Of a stretch of 64,000 bases of DNA, positions 1 through 7,421 are shown piece after piece. This stretch comes from Xanthomonas euroxanthea (GTDB taxonomy: Bacteria; Pseudomonadota; Gammaproteobacteria; Xanthomonadales; Xanthomonadaceae). The position numbers were made by a program, and so were the translations under genes. The stretch covers positions 773,385-837,384 of the forward strand of contig NZ_UIHB01000001.1 in assembly GCF_900476395.1 (NCBI RefSeq), given 5' to 3'. Under the pieces are notes generated by a model. The model did no database searches. It was given only the letters and a program-made list of their open reading frames with translations, and was not told the DNA's origin. Position 1 is the first letter of the stretch; each line of letters begins with the position of its first letter.

Positions 1-119
1 AGTAGCAGCAACCAATCGAACACGCTGCTGCGCTATGCAATGGCGCAGCGATCAGGCGATGCCTGATGCAGCGATCCGCCAGCGTTGCCGACTGCCAGAA
101 CCGCAAGGCCTCCAGCGGA

Positions 120-138
120 TGCCGGGCAGTGCCCGGCA
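120..138. terminator. hairpin just downstream of treA
   Basis: Two perfectly complementary 9-base arms (TGCCGGGCA / TGCCCGGCA) separated by one base lie about 15 bases past the trehalase stop codon. There is no T-run, so this may be a weak or Rho-assisted terminator or only a stabilising hairpin. Bases 1-119 hold nothing else I can support. Confidence 0.35.
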
Positions 139-152
139 GCGCTGGTGCACCC

Positions 153-1826
153 TCAGCGCGTGGCCGCTTCGGGCTTGCGCACGCGTTTGACAGGCGCCGG
201 CTTGGTCGCCGTGTCCGGATACAGGTTCAACAGCATCAAGGTGACGCCGTTGGTCCAGCCGAAGCCGTCCTGCAGCGCGTATTCGCCACCGCCGCCGCCG
301 GCCGCATCGGCTTCCAGCCCGTATTTTTCGACCAGCTTGTGCTCGCGCGCGAACAGCGCCTGCACCTGGGTGAGGAAGCGCTCGCCGATGGTGCGCGCCA
401 GCGCGTCTTCGCCATAACGGCGCAGGCCATCCACCGCCACCCATTGCAGCGGCGCCCAGCCATTGGGCTCGTCCCATTGCTGGCCGGTCTTCACTGCGGT
501 GGTGGCCAGGCCACCGGGGCGCAGCAGGCGCGCACGCACGGTGCTGGCGGTGCGTTTGGCATGCGCGTCGGTCGCCAGGCCGGTGAATAGCGGATACAGC
601 GCCGCAGCGGTGACCTGGTCGCTGAGCTTGCGCGCCTGCCAGTCGTAGTCGGCGTAGTAGCCGGCCGCGTTCCACAGATGCGCATCGATGGCCTGCTTGC
701 GTTGCAGTGCCAGCGCCGCGTAGTCCTGCGTGCATTCGGCGCCGGGCTGCGCGCAGGCCTGGGCCAGCGTGCGCTCCAGGTGGTACAGCAGGCTGTTCAG
801 ATCGATCGGCACGATGGCGGTGGTGCGGATGGTGCGCAGGTTCTGCCCATCGGCCAGCCAGCGGCTGGTGTAGTCCCAGCCGCTCTCGGCACCGGCGCGC
901 AGGTCGCGGTAGACCTCGGCGGCCGGGCGGTCGCCGGCCTCGGCGGCGGTGCGGGTGTCGTGCAGCCAGGCTTCCGGGCGTGGGGTGTCGCGCTCGTCCC
1001 AGTAGCGGTTGAGCAGGCTGCCGTCGGCCAGGCGCACCACATGGCGCGCGGCCTGGCCGGGCTGCAGGCCGTCGCTGCCCTGCATCCAGTAGGCGTATTC
1101 CTTCTGCAGCTGCGGCAGGTAGCGCTGGTAGACCGCTTCGCCTTCCACGCCGGCCTGCAGTTCCACCATGTAGGAGAAAAACGGCGGCTGCGAACGGCTC
1201 AGGTAGTAGCTGCGGTTGCCGTTGGGGATATGCCCGTAGGTGTCGATCAGGTAGGCGAAGTTGTCCAGCATCTGGCGGCTGAGCGTGGTCTGCCCGCTCT
1301 TCACCAGGCCGAGCATGGTGAAGTAGGAATCCCAGTAGTACACCTCGCGGAAACGCCCGCCCGGCACCACGTACGGATATGGCAGCGCCAGCAGGCTGCT
1401 GTACGGCGGCACGTGGGTCTGGCTGCGCACCAGCTTGGGCCACAGTTCGTCGATGTGTTCGCGCAGCGCGGTGTCCTGGCGGATCGCGTCGGTCTGCACC
1501 GGCGGCGACTCTTCGAAATTGGCATCCACGAACTTGCGCAGGTCAAAGCCGGGGTGGTCGTGCTGCGCCAGATAGTCGGCGTTGATCAGCGCCGGGTCGC
1601 GCAGCGGCAGAAAGTCGACGAAGTGCTTCTGGTCGTCGAACAGCTCGCCGCGCTGCACCGCCTGGAACAGTTCCGGGTAGGCCAGGTCGGGCGTGGGCGG
1701 GGTGGCCGCCGGGGCGTTGACGACCGGAGTGTCCATCGGCGCGGCGGTCAGCGTGCAGGGCGCCACGAACATGCTCAGCGACAGGCCAAGCAGCGACGTG
1801 CAGCACGGGGGCGCGGCAGAACTCAT
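153..1826 (-). CDS. treA: periplasmic alpha,alpha-trehalase (GH37)
   Basis: Hydrolyses trehalose to two glucose molecules in the periplasm. The 557-residue product has both GH37 signatures: PGGRFREVYYWDSYF in the N-terminal half and QWDEPNGWAPLQ in the C-terminal third, plus a glycine-rich GGGGGEY stretch near the end as in TreA. I chose the ATG at 1826 because GGAG stands about 6 bases upstream and the protein then opens with a short polar stretch and a hydrophobic signal segment; an in-frame ATG 11 codons earlier lacks a ribosome site. The C-terminal tail is basic (VKRVRKPEAATR). The gene is monocistronic, with 469 bases separating it from the gene upstream. Family assignment is secure; the periplasmic location is inferred from the signal sequence. 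Confidence 0.93.
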   Translation of the reverse strand: MSSAAPPCCTSLLGLSLSMFVAPCTLTAAPMDTPVVNAPAATPPTPDLAYPELFQAVQRGELFDDQKHFVDFLPLRDPALINADYLAQHDHPGFDLRKFVDANFEESPPVQTDAIRQDTALREHIDELWPKLVRSQTHVPPYSSLLALPYPYVVPGGRFREVYYWDSYFTMLGLVKSGQTTLSRQMLDNFAYLIDTYGHIPNGNRSYYLSRSQPPFFSYMVELQAGVEGEAVYQRYLPQLQKEYAYWMQGSDGLQPGQAARHVVRLADGSLLNRYWDERDTPRPEAWLHDTRTAAEAGDRPAAEVYRDLRAGAESGWDYTSRWLADGQNLRTIRTTAIVPIDLNSLLYHLERTLAQACAQPGAECTQDYAALALQRKQAIDAHLWNAAGYYADYDWQARKLSDQVTAAALYPLFTGLATDAHAKRTASTVRARLLRPGGLATTAVKTGQQWDEPNGWAPLQWVAVDGLRRYGEDALARTIGERFLTQVQALFAREHKLVEKYGLEADAAGGGGGEYALQDGFGWTNGVTLMLLNLYPDTATKPAPVKRVRKPEAATR

Positions 1827-2295
1827 GGCATCTCCAGAACGGGCAGTGACGTGCGGCATGGTAAACGACCGAAGTGGCGGGCGGGGCCGGACGAGGGGGT
1901 CGGCAGGCCGACAGACTTCGCACGGAGACGACAGGATTCAGCAAGGCGATCGGGCGCGGGACTGCAGGTGGTTGCGCCGGTTGCCTTGCCGATTCAGGCC
2001 TATCGGCCCGGATCGAGGCAGCTTGAGCCGCATCCAGGCCGCGTCGGATTGCCGACATTGCTGCAAGATGCGCGCCACAGCGTGCGGCGGGTGCGCAGCG
2101 GAGTGAGCGACGGGCGGGACGGCGCTGCCCGTGCACGGCAGCCGGTGCACGTGGGCAATGGCGGGCGTCAGGCGGCCTGGCGCGCCCGGCGAATGGCGGC
2201 GGCGTGGACGCACCGGGCTGCACCTGCGGCAGGCCGGGTCACGCCAGGCGGCTTGCCGTCTTTGTGTAGTCCAGGCGCACCTGGGTGTCCCTGCG
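1827..2295. other. intergenic, no gene seen
   Basis: 469 bases between the treA start and the end of the DUF72 gene. It must hold the treA promoter. I see no convincing coding frame, repeat or operator. Confidence 0.5.
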
Positions 2296-3078
2296 TCAGC
2301 GTGGGCGCCGGCGACCGGTCTGCAGCAAACGTTGCAGGTGCAGCGCGTTGGGCACCGCCAGCCCGGCGGCGGTATTGTCGAAGATCACCCAGCGTTCTGC
2401 CTGAGGATGCGCCGCGTCGTGCGCCGGGTTGCGCACCGCGTCGGCCAACGCCTGCAGCGCACTGTCGTCGTAGCTGCTGTAGTAAATGCGCGGTGCGCCA
2501 TGCCAGCGCCAGTACTGCGGGTGGGCTGTCGTCCCCGGTGTGGCGGCGTCCGGCACCGGTGCCGGGTCGGCGGCGCAGCGTGCGATGCGGTGGCGCGCCA
2601 GCAGCGCCTGTGCCTGCGGCAGGAACCAGCTGGCATGGCGCGGTTCGCAGACCACGCCGCCGTCCCAGCGCCGCCGCAGCATTGCGAAAAACCTGGCCGC
2701 CACTGCCGCATCGAAGACGGCGCTGGGCGGCAGTTGCAGCAGCAGGCAGCCCAGTCGCGTGCCCAGCGCGCCGGCCTGGGCGAGGAATGTATCCAGCAAT
2801 GGGCCGGTGCCCTGCAGGCGTGCATCGTGGCTGATGCTGCGCGGCAGCTTGACTGAAAAGCGGAAATCCTCCGGCACGCTGTCGGCCCAGCGTGCATAGG
2901 TCCCGGCACGGTGCGGGCGATGGAACGAGGAGTTGATTTCCACCGCATCAAAACGTGTGGCATAGCGCTGCAAGACGCTGGTGCCATCGCCGAATGCGGC
3001 GCGGTCGGCGGCCGGGATCGACCAGCCCGCGCAGCCACAGCGCACGCGCGGCAGGGCGACGGATGAACGAGCTTGCAT
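2296..3078 (-). CDS. DUF72 domain protein (YecE-like)
   Basis: A 260-residue protein that matches the DUF72/YecE family along its length. Near the N terminus it has the GCAGWSIP segment (family G-x-x-G-W-x-Y/I-P), then the run around FDAVEINSSFHRPH and, in the middle, FRFSVKLPRSISHD, where the family has FxFxxKxPxxITH. Near the C terminus is the pattern YYSSYDDSALQALADAV followed by WVIFDNTAAGLAVPNAL, the usual end of the family (Y-F-N-N ... A-x-x-N-A). The fold is a TIM-barrel-like structure of unknown biochemical function. It is divergent from the glycosylase gene, with 107 bases between the two starts. Confidence 0.85.
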   Translation of the reverse strand: MQARSSVALPRVRCGCAGWSIPAADRAAFGDGTSVLQRYATRFDAVEINSSFHRPHRAGTYARWADSVPEDFRFSVKLPRSISHDARLQGTGPLLDTFLAQAGALGTRLGCLLLQLPPSAVFDAAVAARFFAMLRRRWDGGVVCEPRHASWFLPQAQALLARHRIARCAADPAPVPDAATPGTTAHPQYWRWHGAPRIYYSSYDDSALQALADAVRNPAHDAAHPQAERWVIFDNTAAGLAVPNALHLQRLLQTGRRRPR

Positions 3079-3185
3079 AGGGTGTGCGCAAGGCCAGTGG
3101 GCAGCACTCTATGCATGCGCGCGCGTCAGCGCCGCGTGTGCACCGCGCTCACGGGCGACTCACCGACGACTTCGATACTGGGCAC

Positions 3186-3938
3186 ATGCCAGAAGGCCCC
3201 TCCCTTGTCATCCTGCGCGAACAGACCGAGGCGTTTGTCGGTCGCAAGATCCTGCGCGTGTCCGGCAACAGCAAGCAGGACATCGCGCGGCTGGGGCAGC
3301 AGAAGGTGCTGGCGTTACGCAGCTGGGGCAAGCACTTCCTGATCGAGTGCGCGCAGTTCAGCGTGCGGATCCACTTCCTGTTGTTCGGCAGTTATCGCAT
3401 CGACGAAGACAAGCCGAATGCGGTGCCGCGCCTGTGTCTGGAATTTTCCAAGGGCCAGCGCCTGAATTTCTACGCCTGCTCGGTGCAGTTCATCGAGCGC
3501 CCGCTGGATGAGGTCTACGACTGGACGGCCGATGTCATGAACCCGCACTGGGATGGCGCGCAGGCACGGCGCAAGTTGCGCGCCGCGCCCGGCATGCTCG
3601 CCGCCGATGCATTGCTGGACCAGGACATCTTTGCCGGCGTCGGCAACATCATCAAGAACGAAGTGCTGCATCGCATCCGTGTGCACCCGGAAAGCCCGGT
3701 GGGCGCGTTGCCGGCGCGCAAGCTTGGCGAGCTGGTCACCCAGGCGCGCGCGTACAGTTTCGATTTCTACACCTGGAAAAAAGCCTTCGTTTTGAAGAAG
3801 CATTACCAGGTGCATACCAAAACCAGCTGCCCGCGCGATGGCGCGCCGTTGCAGTATCGCAAGCACCTGGGCAAGGCCGGGCGGCGGGCATTCTTCTGCG
3901 AGGTCTGCCAACGACTCTACCGCTCGGAGGACGGCTGA
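3186..3938 (+). CDS. Fpg/Nei-family DNA glycosylase/AP lyase
   Basis: Base-excision repair enzyme of the Fpg/Nei superfamily, 250 residues. The protein starts MPEGPS, supplying the catalytic Pro and Glu at positions 2-3 after Met removal; the conserved beta-hairpin Lys is probably K49 (SWGKHF). The helix-two-turn-helix core is clear around LDQDIFAGVGNIIKNEVL. The C terminus has the zinc-finger frame but is unusual: the first half reads C215-P-R-D218 where C-x-x-C is expected, while the second pair, C238-E-V-C241, is intact. I used the ATG at 3186 because it creates the essential N-terminal proline; the longer frame has no support. It is more Nei-like than MutM-like (no MPELPE start), but substrate choice cannot be read from sequence. 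Confidence 0.88.
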   Translation: MPEGPSLVILREQTEAFVGRKILRVSGNSKQDIARLGQQKVLALRSWGKHFLIECAQFSVRIHFLLFGSYRIDEDKPNAVPRLCLEFSKGQRLNFYACSVQFIERPLDEVYDWTADVMNPHWDGAQARRKLRAAPGMLAADALLDQDIFAGVGNIIKNEVLHRIRVHPESPVGALPARKLGELVTQARAYSFDFYTWKKAFVLKKHYQVHTKTSCPRDGAPLQYRKHLGKAGRRAFFCEVCQRLYRSEDG

Positions 3939-4207
3939 GGCGGGTACGTCCTGCGCCCGGCGTGCGTGGTCGGTCGCGATGGGCGTGCGCCCGGTGCAGG
4001 CGGATGCGTGCCGTTGGGGCAGTGGCTGAGGCCGTTGGCAGGCGCCGTAACGACCCGTCGTGCTTGCCAATGTGAATGGCGGCTGGCGTTTGCCGCCCAA
4101 ACAACGAATTTCAAACGCGCGCTGGCGCCGCGCCCGCTAGATTTGCGCATCCTGCACCGGGTTCACGGTGCGCGCACGCATCTCCCATCTCATCGGTCTC
4201 CCGCATT

Positions 4208-5221
4208 GTGATTACCCGCAGGAAGGAAACGCTTGTCCCGCATGTCGCTGCTGTCGCATGCACGGGCGCCATCCTGTTCTTTCTTGCCTGTCTGTTGCTC
4301 TACATGCCGCCGCCGCGCGACCCGGTGCGACGCGACGACAGTTTGCAGGTGTATTTCGTGCCGCGTCCGCAATTGACGCTGCCGGCGCCGGTGACGCCGC
4401 CGCCGCCGCAACGCGACCCCACACCGCGCGTTGCGCCGGCTGCGGCCTCATCCGCCCGCACTGCGCCACCACCGACACGCACCCCGCCGCCGCAGCGGCA
4501 GGTGGCGGCCGCCAATGCGCCGGCTGGCGAGTCGATGGCGGCCCAGCTCTACACCGGGCAAGGCCGCTTGCGCATGCCGCGTGACGCGCAGGTCGACCCG
4601 ATGGCGCAGCCCGGTGCAGCGCCGCCGGGCATGACCGACGAACGCGCGCAGGCCAAGGCGCGCAACGTGATGGAACGGGTCAATCCGGTGCAGTACCAGG
4701 ACACGCGCTTTGCCAAGGACTGGAAGAGCGACGGCACGCTGGGCGATGTGGCGATGCAGGAAATGAATCGCGGCATGAAGAAGTTCAACGACATGCTCAA
4801 CGGGCCGCAGACGCAGGTGGCCAAGGCGCGGCCACCGCCGGATGTGCGCTTCAACCCCGCGTTGGCCGGCAACCAGGCCGAGATGGGCAGCGAAGCGACC
4901 GGCGATGCCTACAAGGCCGCGCCGATCGCGCACGAGACGCCGCCCGACCTCAAGGGCGAAGCCAGCCGCCGTATCCGCCAGGCGCTGGCAGCGCTGGAAC
5001 AACGCAGCGCGCGTTGCGATGCGTCCAAACGCAAATCCCTGTTGTCGCCGGTGCGCGCGCATCTGGGCGACCTGGAACGCGCCGAGCATGCCTTGAACAA
5101 CGGCGCCGACCCGGTGATGGCCGCGCAGATGCTGCCGCGCCAGGCCGATAGCGCCTACGACCTGGCCCGCCGCGCGCTGTGGTATGCGGACCGCCAGTTG
5201 AAGCAGTGCGCGATCGGGTGA
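4208..5221 (+). CDS. proline-rich, membrane-anchored protein, unknown function
   Basis: I do not recognise this gene. The likely start is the GTG at 4208, since no ATG in this frame fits between the upstream non-coding sequence and the hydrophobic segment; the start is uncertain. From there the 337-residue product has a basic N terminus (TRRKE), one transmembrane helix at about residues 12-30, then a very proline-rich stretch to about residue 100, like the periplasmic spacer of TonB-type proteins. The C-terminal half is charged and mostly helical, with two late cysteines (ARCDAS and LKQCAIG). There is no TonB C-terminal domain I can name. It could be a TonB-like or envelope-spanning structural protein, which is inference only. 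Confidence 0.7.
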   Translation: MITRRKETLVPHVAAVACTGAILFFLACLLLYMPPPRDPVRRDDSLQVYFVPRPQLTLPAPVTPPPPQRDPTPRVAPAAASSARTAPPPTRTPPPQRQVAAANAPAGESMAAQLYTGQGRLRMPRDAQVDPMAQPGAAPPGMTDERAQAKARNVMERVNPVQYQDTRFAKDWKSDGTLGDVAMQEMNRGMKKFNDMLNGPQTQVAKARPPPDVRFNPALAGNQAEMGSEATGDAYKAAPIAHETPPDLKGEASRRIRQALAALEQRSARCDASKRKSLLSPVRAHLGDLERAEHALNNGADPVMAAQMLPRQADSAYDLARRALWYADRQLKQCAIG

Positions 5222-5349
5222 GTGGTTCGGGGAGCGCGTTTGCCTGCGCTGCGCTTGTAGGTGGCTGACAGCACCTTTAGAACGCTGCTGACAAGACGGC
5301 TGAATGTCAGGGCGTCGCGGTATCTGGGTGTAGTCAACAGCTCGGTGAG

Positions 5350-5712
5350 TCGAGCGCGCGGTGCCCTCACCGCTTGCGGGACACGCCGTGACCCCGTCCC
5401 TGGGGGCTCGGTGGCGTCATCCATGCCGCCACACGGTCCCGCAACCGGCGAGGGCACCGCACCAGACAGTTGGTCGGCGCTCGTTCGAAAAGCTGTCTGT
5501 CGTGCGGTGTGCATCAGACCTGGAGCCGATGCTTCGATGATCGAACAAGACGCATCCGGCACCGCTCTTACCATGCACACCGACCATCCCGACTGGTCCT
5601 TGCCCGCCTACCGTCGCGGGACCTTACGCGGCATGGATGCCGCGTAAAAGCCTACAAGGATGTACTTGCGGCGTGTCCTGCGATGGTGGGCGGGCAAGGA
5701 CCCTGCAGCCAA
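5350..5712 (+). repeat. composite palindromic repeat, copy A
   Basis: About 360 bases, closely matching 45915-46282 in the same orientation and parts of 23073-23510 and 13763-13900 in the opposite one. It has two nested-palindrome modules. Module 1 (about 5364-5456) has outer arms CCTCACCGCTTGCGGGAC and GTCCCGCAACCGGCGAGG around an inner GGCGTCATCCATGCCGCC. Module 2 (about 5600-5700) has outer arms CCTTGCCCGCCTACCGTCG and its near complement around GGCATGGATGCC. The copy lies between two convergent genes. Confidence 0.8.
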
Positions 5713-5875
5713 ACCGCAGCTCCGCGGCTCTGCAACCGACTCACCCACACCGCTCAATCACCTGGTCGCCGCGCGAAGTGGAAGTGGACGAGTGAGGAAG
5801 GGGGTGTGGTCGGAGACAGCCAGGAGCTATGAAAGCTTGCACGCCAAGCGCGCCGCACCAGCGCGTAGCAACCGC

Positions 5876-5926
5876 ATCCTCATCCGGCGCTGCGCGCCAC
5901 CTTTTCCCGGTGGAAGAAGGGAAGTG
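5876..5926. repeat. REP-like hairpin repeat
   Basis: A diverged copy, on the opposite strand, of the hairpin repeat at 13381-13590 and 35767-35806: CCTCATCCGGCGCTGCGCGCC then CACCTTTTCCCGGTGGAAG. The remaining gap from 5713 to 6158 holds nothing else recognisable. Confidence 0.5.
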
Positions 5927-6158
5927 TCCCGACAGGAATTGAAGCAGTAAGGCAGTAATTGAAGAAGTAGGCAGTCTTCGTCAGATATCGCAACTAGACC
6001 CCCCCGCCGGGGCGAGAAGGCATGGCTTTCGCGGCGAGGGCGCGTGTGCCTTGGAGCGCCAGCGCCGCAAGCGCGGTTGGAGGCGCGCAGCGGAAGGTGT
6101 GAGGGCACGTCTATGAAACGGCGGATCAGCCGGCAGCCGGGCTGTCGCCCGCGCTACA

Positions 6159-7106
6159 TCAGGCGCTGAGTCCGTCCTGCGCCAGACTCTGGCGGTAACG
6201 GTCCTTCTCCGCGCTCAGCGCGACTTCCGCACGCAAGAACACCTGGCCGATCGGCTCGTCGCCGCGGGTTGCCTGCGCCTGGCCGATCAGCACCGTCAGG
6301 CCGTGGGCATGCTGTTGGTGGGCGATATCGCGCAGGCGCTGCAGCTTTTGTTCGGCATCTGCGCCGCGCAGCACGGCGATGAATTCTGCACTGTCGGTCA
6401 CCCGGTCCACGCTGTCGCCGTCGGCTTGTGCCTGCGCTGCCAAGGCCTGGTCGAGCTGTTGCAAGGCGCGACCCAGCAGCCGCTCGCTTTGTTTTTCGGC
6501 CAGCGCGGCCAGTTCCTGCACTTCCAGGATCACCAGGTAATAGCCGGTGTCGGCGGCCGCCGCGATGGCAACCGGTGCCACCGGCTGCAGGATCGCTTCG
6601 CGCTCGAGCTGCAACTCGCGCTTGCGCTCGTCCAACAGGCGCATGGTGACGCGTGCCAATGCCTGCAGCCCGGTGCGTTGCATGTCAGTGAGCGTGCGCG
6701 GCTCGGTGTCGAGCACGCAGACCGTGCCCAGGGCCACGCCGTCGGAGGTGACCAGCGGCATGCCGGCATAGAAGCGCGCACCGGTCTCGCCGGTGACGAC
6801 CGAGACGTCCGCAAAGCGGCTGTCCTGGGTGAGGTCGGGCACTTCCATCAGTTGCTCTGGGCTGCGGATGGCGTGATCGCACACCGCCTGGCTGCGGTCG
6901 GTCTGCTGCATGCCCAGGCCGAGCTGGGCCTTGAACCATTGGCGGTCGCGGTCGACCAGCGACATCAGGGCGATCGGTGTGTCGCATAGCGAGGCCGCCA
7001 CCTGCACGATGTCTTGGTAGGTGTCCTCGGGCAGGCTGTCGACGATGCGATAGCCGTCCAGGACCTGTTGGCGAGAGGCTTCGTCAGCCGGGGGCATGTG
7101 CTTCAT
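6159..7106 (-). CDS. GAF domain protein with degenerate GGDEF-like domain
   Basis: A 315-residue soluble protein. Residues about 20-165 form a GAF domain of the type containing LVDRDRQWFKAQLG, VCDHAI and YAGMPLVTSDGVALGTVCVLD, closely resembling the GAF domain of the cyclase at 10762-13359. The rest has the length and rhythm of a GGDEF domain, but the signature is gone: where RxGGDEF should stand it reads DRVTDSAEFIAVL, and the substrate-binding LDxDxFK strand reads LVILEVQEL. It is therefore predicted not to make cyclic di-GMP and could be a sensor or binding partner. The ATG at 7106 is used; another lies at 7097. The longer upstream frame is composition noise. Confidence 0.78.
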   Translation of the reverse strand: MKHMPPADEASRQQVLDGYRIVDSLPEDTYQDIVQVAASLCDTPIALMSLVDRDRQWFKAQLGLGMQQTDRSQAVCDHAIRSPEQLMEVPDLTQDSRFADVSVVTGETGARFYAGMPLVTSDGVALGTVCVLDTEPRTLTDMQRTGLQALARVTMRLLDERKRELQLEREAILQPVAPVAIAAAADTGYYLVILEVQELAALAEKQSERLLGRALQQLDQALAAQAQADGDSVDRVTDSAEFIAVLRGADAEQKLQRLRDIAHQQHAHGLTVLIGQAQATRGDEPIGQVFLRAEVALSAEKDRYRQSLAQDGLSA

Positions 7107-7373
7107 CGAATAAGCCGGGCAAGCGCGAACGAGAAAGATGCCACGATACCGGCGCTGCCGATAACGCGGCGTGGATATCGGCCACGCGCCCTGGCGTGAC
7201 CTCACGGGCGGATCCGGATCCGCATCCATGTCGCACTGCGCAGGCGAGGAAGCACGGGACCGGCGGGCTGAAGCGCCGGAGGCCAGCTTGCCAGCCCGCG
7301 CGGGCCGCCTGCGTCTTGCGCGCAGGAGCCGGGTACTGAGACGCACACACGCCATTGCGTACCGCGCACCTGG

Positions 7374-7403
7374 CGACGGCGCGGCTCGCAGGCCGCGCCG
7401 TCG
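7374..7403. terminator. strong hairpin downstream of the M16 peptidase gene
   Basis: A perfect 12-base stem (CGACGGCGCGGC and its complement) with a 6-base loop, 18 bases after the peptidase stop codon. There is no T-run on the minus-strand side. It is likely a transcript-end structure. The rest of 7107-7421 shows nothing recognisable. Confidence 0.5.
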
Positions 7404-7421
7404 GTGTGCGACTGATCAGCC

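Noticed and set aside
1-152. Possible end of a gene entering the window from the left
   Set aside because: No frame in this stretch shows a recognisable sequence; only a hairpin past the treA stop was seen.
678-2834. Long plus-strand frame across trehalase and the DUF72 gene
   Set aside because: Antisense shadow of two well-identified genes; typical of high-GC coding sequence.
5470-5832. Open frames inside the composite repeats (also 22894-23337, 46084-46326) that share a peptide such as KDVLAACPAMVGGQG
   Set aside because: The similarity follows from the repeated DNA and its palindromes; other frames are equally open, there are no ribosome sites, and copies are truncated differently.
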